9,594 nt of DNA from NCBI GenBank assembly GCA_030831725.1, contig JAURKN010000083.1, positions 1 to 9,594 of the forward strand, given 5' to 3'. Positions 7,172 to 9,594 of this stretch are shown in pieces. This DNA is from Ferruginibacter sp. GTDB lineage: Bacteria; Bacteroidota; Bacteroidia; Chitinophagales; Chitinophagaceae. The number at the start of each line of letters is the position of its first letter. Within the stretch, counting starts at the first letter, position 1. A program made the translations under genes and the position numbers. The notes beneath the pieces were generated by a model that saw only the letters and a program-made list of their open reading frames with translations, was not told the DNA's origin and made no database searches.

Positions 7172-7942
7172 ATGCGCATCATCTCCTACAATGTGAACGG
7201 CATCAGAGCCGCTATGAAAAAAGGATTGATCGATTGGCTCAAAACCGATCCCGCCGACATCATCTGTTTTCAGGAAACCAAAGCAAACGAATCTGATATT
7301 CCGGTGAAAGAACTGGAGGAGCTTGGCTTTGAACACCATTGGTTCAGCGCGCAAAAAAAAGGATACAGCGGAGTGGGCATCATCACAAAACTGAAGAAAA
7401 GTGAAATTAAAAAAGGGAATGGAAAAACGATGAGCGACCAGGAAGGCAGAGTGATAGAAATGCAAATCGGCGACATCAGAATCATTAACGCCTATTTTCC
7501 CTCGGGCACTTCGGGAGAAGAAAGACAGACATATAAGTATCAATGGCTTGATGAAATATTTGAGTATGTGAATGAATTGAAAAAGAAGAATCCGAAAATC
7601 ATTCTGTGCGGAGATTTCAACATAGCCCACAAGGAAATCGACATACACGATCCGAAAGGAAACAAAAACACAACCGGATTTCTTCCGGAGGAAAGAGCAT
7701 GGATGACGAAATTTTTGGAATCGGGATGGATTGACAGTTTCCGTGAATATCACGAAGAACCTCATCGTTATAGCTGGTGGAGCCAACGATTTCCCAGTGT
7801 CAGGCTTAACAACAAAGGCTGGCGTATAGATTATATCATGGTTTCAGAGGGTTTGAAAAATCAACTTTCGGATGCGGAAATTTATCCGGATGTCAAACAC
7901 AGCGACCATTGTCCTGTTTATGCGGCATTGAAAATGAAATGA
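7172..7942 (+). CDS. xth: Exodeoxyribonuclease III (AP endonuclease)
   Basis: 256 aa, a full-length member of the ExoIII/AP endonuclease family in the endonuclease-exonuclease-phosphatase fold. Active-site residues are all visible: Asn7 (SYNVNGIR), Glu35 (CFQETKA), Tyr108 (NAYFPSG), Asp148 and Asn150 (LCGDFNIAH), Asp220 (WRIDYIMVS), and Asp245-His246 (HSDHCPV). The family-typical GFLPEERAWM and YSWWSQRF segments are present. Known role: cleaving abasic sites in base excision repair, with 3'-5' exonuclease and 3'-phosphatase activity. It starts 47 nt after metH; that gap has no good TAnnTTTG box and no terminator, so read-through from metH is possible. The next gene follows after 61 nt on the same strand. 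Confidence 0.96.
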   Translation: MRIISYNVNGIRAAMKKGLIDWLKTDPADIICFQETKANESDIPVKELEELGFEHHWFSAQKKGYSGVGIITKLKKSEIKKGNGKTMSDQEGRVIEMQIGDIRIINAYFPSGTSGEERQTYKYQWLDEIFEYVNELKKKNPKIILCGDFNIAHKEIDIHDPKGNKNTTGFLPEERAWMTKFLESGWIDSFREYHEEPHRYSWWSQRFPSVRLNNKGWRIDYIMVSEGLKNQLSDAEIYPDVKHSDHCPVYAALKMK

Positions 7943-8003
7943 TCATGAGGGTATTGGCGAGATTAAAACAACATACATCACATAAATAAACCCAAGAAAT
8001 TCT

Positions 8004-8309
8004 ATGTTTATATACAATGTAACCATCAAGGTGATGCACGAGATTCAAGAAGAATGGCTTTCCTGGCTGACAGAGGAACACATACCGGAAGTGCTTGGAA
8101 CGGGATGCTTTACCGGACATCGAGTATTAAGACTGCTGGAAACGGACGAAACGGAAGGAGTAACATTCGCGGTGCAATACGAAGCGGAGAGCAAGTCGTT
8201 GTATAACCATTACATAGACAAACATGCAAGCCTGCTTCGTGAAAAATCTTATCAGAAATGGGGAGACCGATTCATCGCATTCAGGACATTGATGCAGGTT
8301 GTTAACTAA
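8004..8309 (+). CDS. DUF4286 family protein
   Basis: 101 aa, soluble, no signal peptide or membrane segment. The sequence from MFIYNVTIKV through EEWLSWLTEEHIPEVLGTGCFTGHRVLRLL to GDRFIAFRTLM is the recognisable pattern of the DUF4286 family, common in Bacteroidota and resembling the small ferredoxin-like alpha/beta folds of dimeric barrel proteins. Function is unknown. Conserved-looking residues are the EEHIPEV helix, the GCF turn and the C-terminal GDRF. No promoter is apparent in the 61 nt after xth, so co-transcription is likely but unproven. Confidence 0.85.
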   Translation: MFIYNVTIKVMHEIQEEWLSWLTEEHIPEVLGTGCFTGHRVLRLLETDETEGVTFAVQYEAESKSLYNHYIDKHASLLREKSYQKWGDRFIAFRTLMQVVN

Positions 8310-8321
8310 ATGTGCAAAACA

Positions 8322-8338
8322 AAAAATCCCTGATTTTT
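8322..8338 (+). terminator. Weak AT-rich hairpin after the DUF4286 gene
   Basis: AAAAATC (8322-8328) pairs with GATTTTT (8332-8338) around a CCT loop, 13 nt after the stop codon. The stem is almost all A-T and the only U-run is its own 3' arm, so termination would be weak at best. Confidence 0.3.
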
Positions 8339-8422
8339 GAGAAGTAGAAAAATAATGATAAACGGCTGGAGCTCAAGCCAGCAAAGGATTTCAGAACTTG
8401 TCTTCTGAAACTCAATACTGAC

Positions 8423-8433
8423 AAGGGTTTCGG
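8423..8433 (+). repeat. Direct repeat AAGGGTTTCGG, copy 1
   Basis: Identical 11-mer to 8497-8507, 74 nt apart, both in the non-coding region upstream of the HU promoter. Copy 1 is part of the possible alternative hairpin with 8405-8413. It could be a repeated protein-binding site. Confidence 0.4.
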
Positions 8434-8496
8434 CGAAATATGATTGAAATTCGATTTTTAAAAAAACCGACTGATTTGTTGGATAGCTTGAAAATA

Positions 8497-8507
8497 AAGG
8501 GTTTCGG
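8497..8507 (+). repeat. Direct repeat AAGGGTTTCGG, copy 2
   Basis: Second copy of the 11-mer, 36 nt upstream of the HU -33 element. It is followed by AGCCG, which can form only a tiny CGG/CCG hairpin, then a T-run at 8520-8526. Confidence 0.4.
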
Positions 8508-8542
8508 AGCCGTTTAAGATTTTTTTGTGGAGAAAAAATAAT

Positions 8543-8572
8543 TTTGTCTGAATATAAAACCTTCTATATTTG
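8543..8572 (+). promoter_or_regulatory. HU gene promoter
   Basis: TTTG at 8543-8546, an 18-nt spacer and TATATTTG at 8565-8572 fit the Bacteroidota consensus closely. Transcription would begin near 8577-8579, giving an AC-rich leader of about 27 nt before the ATG at 8605. The -33 TTTG is itself the end of a second TAATTTTG (8539-8546), which could be an overlapping weaker -7 box. Confidence 0.65.
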
Positions 8573-8604
8573 TTGCAGTTAAAAACTATCTCAAAACCAC
8601 CATT

Positions 8605-8874
8605 ATGAACAAAGCAGAATTGATCGCCAAAATCGCTGATGATGCAGGCATCACCAAAACACAAGCAAACGCTACAATCGATTCTTTCATTGAAGCGGTA
8701 ACCAAAACTTTAAAAAGTGGAAACAAACTCACTTTGGTTGGTTTCGGTACATTCTCTGTAACAAAGAGAGCAGCACGTAACGGTCGTAACCCTCAAACCG
8801 GCGCTGTAATCAAGATCAAAGCTAAAAAAGTAGCTAAGTTCAAAGCAGGTAAAGAATTGTCTGCTAAGATCTGA
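8605..8874 (+). CDS. hup: DNA-binding protein HU
   Basis: 89 aa, the standard HU length. The N-terminal helices (MNKAELIAKIADDAGITKTQANATIDSFIEAV shows helix 1-turn-helix 2) lead to the beta-saddle LTLVGFGTFSVTKRAARNGRNPQTG. The HU signature includes GFGTF, Arg61 and the intercalating Pro63 in GRNPQTG. The Lys-rich C-terminus is typical. HU dimers bend and compact DNA in the nucleoid; this could equally be called HU-beta. It is a stand-alone unit with its own promoter and a strong terminator 16 nt after the stop. Confidence 0.96.
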   Translation: MNKAELIAKIADDAGITKTQANATIDSFIEAVTKTLKSGNKLTLVGFGTFSVTKRAARNGRNPQTGAVIKIKAKKVAKFKAGKELSAKI

Positions 8875-8889
8875 TCTTAAAACTGATTT

Positions 8890-8919
8890 AAGCAAGGCGC
8901 TTTTGCGTCTTGCTTTTTT
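8890..8919 (+). terminator. Rho-independent terminator of HU
   Basis: AAGCAAGGCGC (8890-8900), loop TTTT (8901-8904) and GCGTCTTGCTT (8905-8915) form an 11-bp stem with one G-U pair, followed by a continuous T-run to 8919. This is a textbook intrinsic terminator, 15 nt after the HU stop codon. Confidence 0.9.
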
Positions 8920-8952
8920 ATTTGATTTATCACACAATTACATATACAAAAC

Positions 8953-9087
8953 ATGGGACGCGGAGACATCAGAACCAAAAAAGGAAAAACTTTTGCTGGA
9001 AGCTTTGGAAAAAGCAGACCGGCAAAATCCACTGAATCGGTAAAGGCTGCGGCTGCAAAAAAAGCGGCTGAGAAAAAAGGAAAATAA
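8953..9087 (+). CDS. 30S ribosomal protein THX (bTHX)
   Basis: A 44-aa, highly basic protein starting MGRGDIRTKKGKTFAGSFGK and continuing SRPAKSTESV, then an Ala/Lys tail ending EKKGK. The MGRGD-x-(K/R)T-x-KGK-x(4)-GSFGKSRP pattern is the hallmark of the Thx protein (PSRP-4 homologue) that sits in the head of the 30S subunit; Bacteroidota versions usually have this extended Ala/Lys tail. The gene lies 33 nt beyond the HU terminator with no clear TAnnTTTG box, so it may depend on HU read-through or on an unrecognised promoter. It is short enough to be missed by length-filtered gene callers. Confidence 0.93.
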   Translation: MGRGDIRTKKGKTFAGSFGKSRPAKSTESVKAAAAKKAAEKKGK

Positions 9088-9114
9088 TATCCGAACTTTA
9101 GTTCAATCAAATCA

Positions 9115-9594
9115 TCATGGAGCGAGTCTGACTTTGCTCCATTTTTTTTCGCCCAGTTTTCTATACATGATTCTATCGTGCAGTCTGCTTTCCCTGCCTT
9201 GCCAAAACTCAATCATGTCAGGCGATATCAGATAACCACCCCAATGTTTTGGATAGGGGATTTCTTGATTTTCATATTGTGAATTCAATTCTTGAAAACG
9301 ATTTTCCAAAAAATCACGGCTTTCAATTTCCCTGCTTTGTGGAGAAGTCCATGCACCAATTTGGCTCATTCTTGGTCTGCTGTGAAAATATTCCTCGCTT
9401 TCTGATTCAGGCAGCGGAATAATCCTGCCTTCTATCCTGATCTGTCTTTCCAATTCTTTCCAAAAAAAAGTGATTGCCGCTTGAGGATTGTGCAACAACT
9501 CGTTTCCTTTTCTACTTTCATAGTTGGTAAAAAAAACAAAGCCCCGCTCATCATATCCCTTCAATAAAACAATACGGCAAGATGGCTTCCCATC
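9115..9594 (-). CDS. pdxH: Pyridoxamine 5'-phosphate oxidase (5' end outside window)
   Basis: The frame is open on the minus strand to the window edge (starting DGKPSCRIVLLKGYDERG), so the N-terminal part is missing; the TTG at 9564 is internal. The visible 159 residues include the FMN/substrate-binding pattern of PdxH: PSCRIVLLKG, GFVFFTNYESRKG, LERQIRIEG, the SRPRMSQIGAWTSPQS segment, HWGGYLISPDMIEFWQGR, SRLHDR and the canonical C-terminus RLAP. PdxH oxidises pyridoxamine or pyridoxine 5'-phosphate to pyridoxal 5'-phosphate using FMN and oxygen in the salvage and final step of vitamin B6 synthesis. It is convergent with THX, with 27 nt between the two stop codons, and the THX terminator lies within its last codons. 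Confidence 0.96.
   Translation of the reverse strand, partial: DGKPSCRIVLLKGYDERGFVFFTNYESRKGNELLHNPQAAITFFWKELERQIRIEGRIIPLPESESEEYFHSRPRMSQIGAWTSPQSREIESRDFLENRFQELNSQYENQEIPYPKHWGGYLISPDMIEFWQGRESRLHDRIMYRKLGEKKWSKVRLAP
9117..9149 (+). terminator. Intrinsic terminator for THX, overlapping the pdxH 3' end
   Basis: ATGGAGC (9117-9123) and GCTCCAT (9136-9142) form a perfect 7-bp stem, followed by eight T residues (9142-9149) on the plus strand. It begins 30 nt after the THX stop. On the opposite strand the stem and T-run are the last codons of pdxH (the T-run encodes the Lys-Lys before Trp-Ser), including its stop. Confidence 0.7.

Larger units (their letters stand above)
8340..8542 (+). other. 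Non-coding, structured intergenic stretch before HU
   Basis: No gene is supported between 8310 and 8604; the longest starts give only 7-17 codon frames. The stretch holds GCTGG/CCAGC (8365-8369 with 8378-8382). It also holds a perfect 8-bp inverted repeat TTTCAGAA/TTCTGAAA (8389-8396 with 8403-8410), whose entire 6-nt loop CTTGTC (8397-8402) is complementary to GACAAG at 8420-8425. An alternative pairing is CTGAAACTC (8405-8413) with GGGTTTCGG (8425-8433). An 11-nt direct repeat AAGGGTTTCGG occurs at 8423-8433 and 8497-8507. A T-run at 8520-8526 follows an imperfect hairpin (CTTGAAA near 8488 with TTTAAG near 8513). It may be an upstream regulatory region for HU or a small RNA; neither is shown. 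Confidence 0.35.

Noticed and set aside
7166..7786. Minus-strand open frame of 206 codons opposite xth
   Set aside because: Entirely antisense to a gene with an intact active site; Phe/Ser-rich composition from complementing Lys/Glu-rich codons.
7945..7989. 14-codon frame after xth
   Set aside because: Too short, no family resemblance and no ribosome site; not supportable as a gene.
8355..8408. 17-codon frame in the region before HU
   Set aside because: It runs through the inverted repeat, has no similarity I recognise and no initiation signal.

Overview
The window looks like chromosomal DNA of a Bacteroidota bacterium (broadly Chitinophagales/Sphingobacteriales-like; the genus cannot be read from the sequence). 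The evidence is: Bacteroidota-type promoters (TTTG, about 18-19 nt, TAnnTTTG); a methionine synthase split into two overlapping genes; a lipoprotein of the bacterial Ig-like/'GSPSGGPKD' type; a DUF4286 protein; and an HU gene followed by the tiny ribosomal protein THX. Shine-Dalgarno sequences are weak or absent throughout. I see no insertion sequence, phage gene, CRISPR array, tRNA or rRNA. This is mostly ordinary housekeeping DNA.

Layout. 1-1017: 3' part of a PD-(D/E)XK nuclease, probably the nuclease end of an AddB-like or UvrD-type helicase-nuclease, with a four-cysteine Fe-S signature. 1078-2463: outer-membrane or periplasmic lipoprotein with an Ig-like domain. 2556-3182: recR, with a promoter box placed so that its mRNA may be leaderless. 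3183-3385: a strong promoter and a roughly 160-nt leader that can fold into an H-type pseudoknot. 3386-7124: metH in two genes (homocysteine-binding module, then the pterin/B12/activation modules) overlapping by 11 nt. 7172-7942: exodeoxyribonuclease III. 8004-8309: DUF4286 protein. 8310-8604: a non-coding, structured region with an 11-nt direct repeat and the HU promoter. 8605-8874: HU, followed by a clear intrinsic terminator. 8953-9087: ribosomal protein THX (44 aa). 9115-9594: 3' part of pdxH on the minus strand, convergent with THX and carrying the THX terminator inside its last codons.

Functional themes are DNA repair and recombination (nuclease, RecR, ExoIII), one-carbon/methionine metabolism with cobalamin (MetH), nucleoid and ribosome small basic proteins (HU, THX) and vitamin B6 (PdxH). 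The best lead for something undescribed is the metH leader: a 6-bp stem and a 13-15-bp stem interlock as a pseudoknot within the first tens of nucleotides of the predicted transcript. That is an architecture expected of a riboswitch, and I do not recognise it as a known class. The non-coding block before HU is a second, weaker lead.
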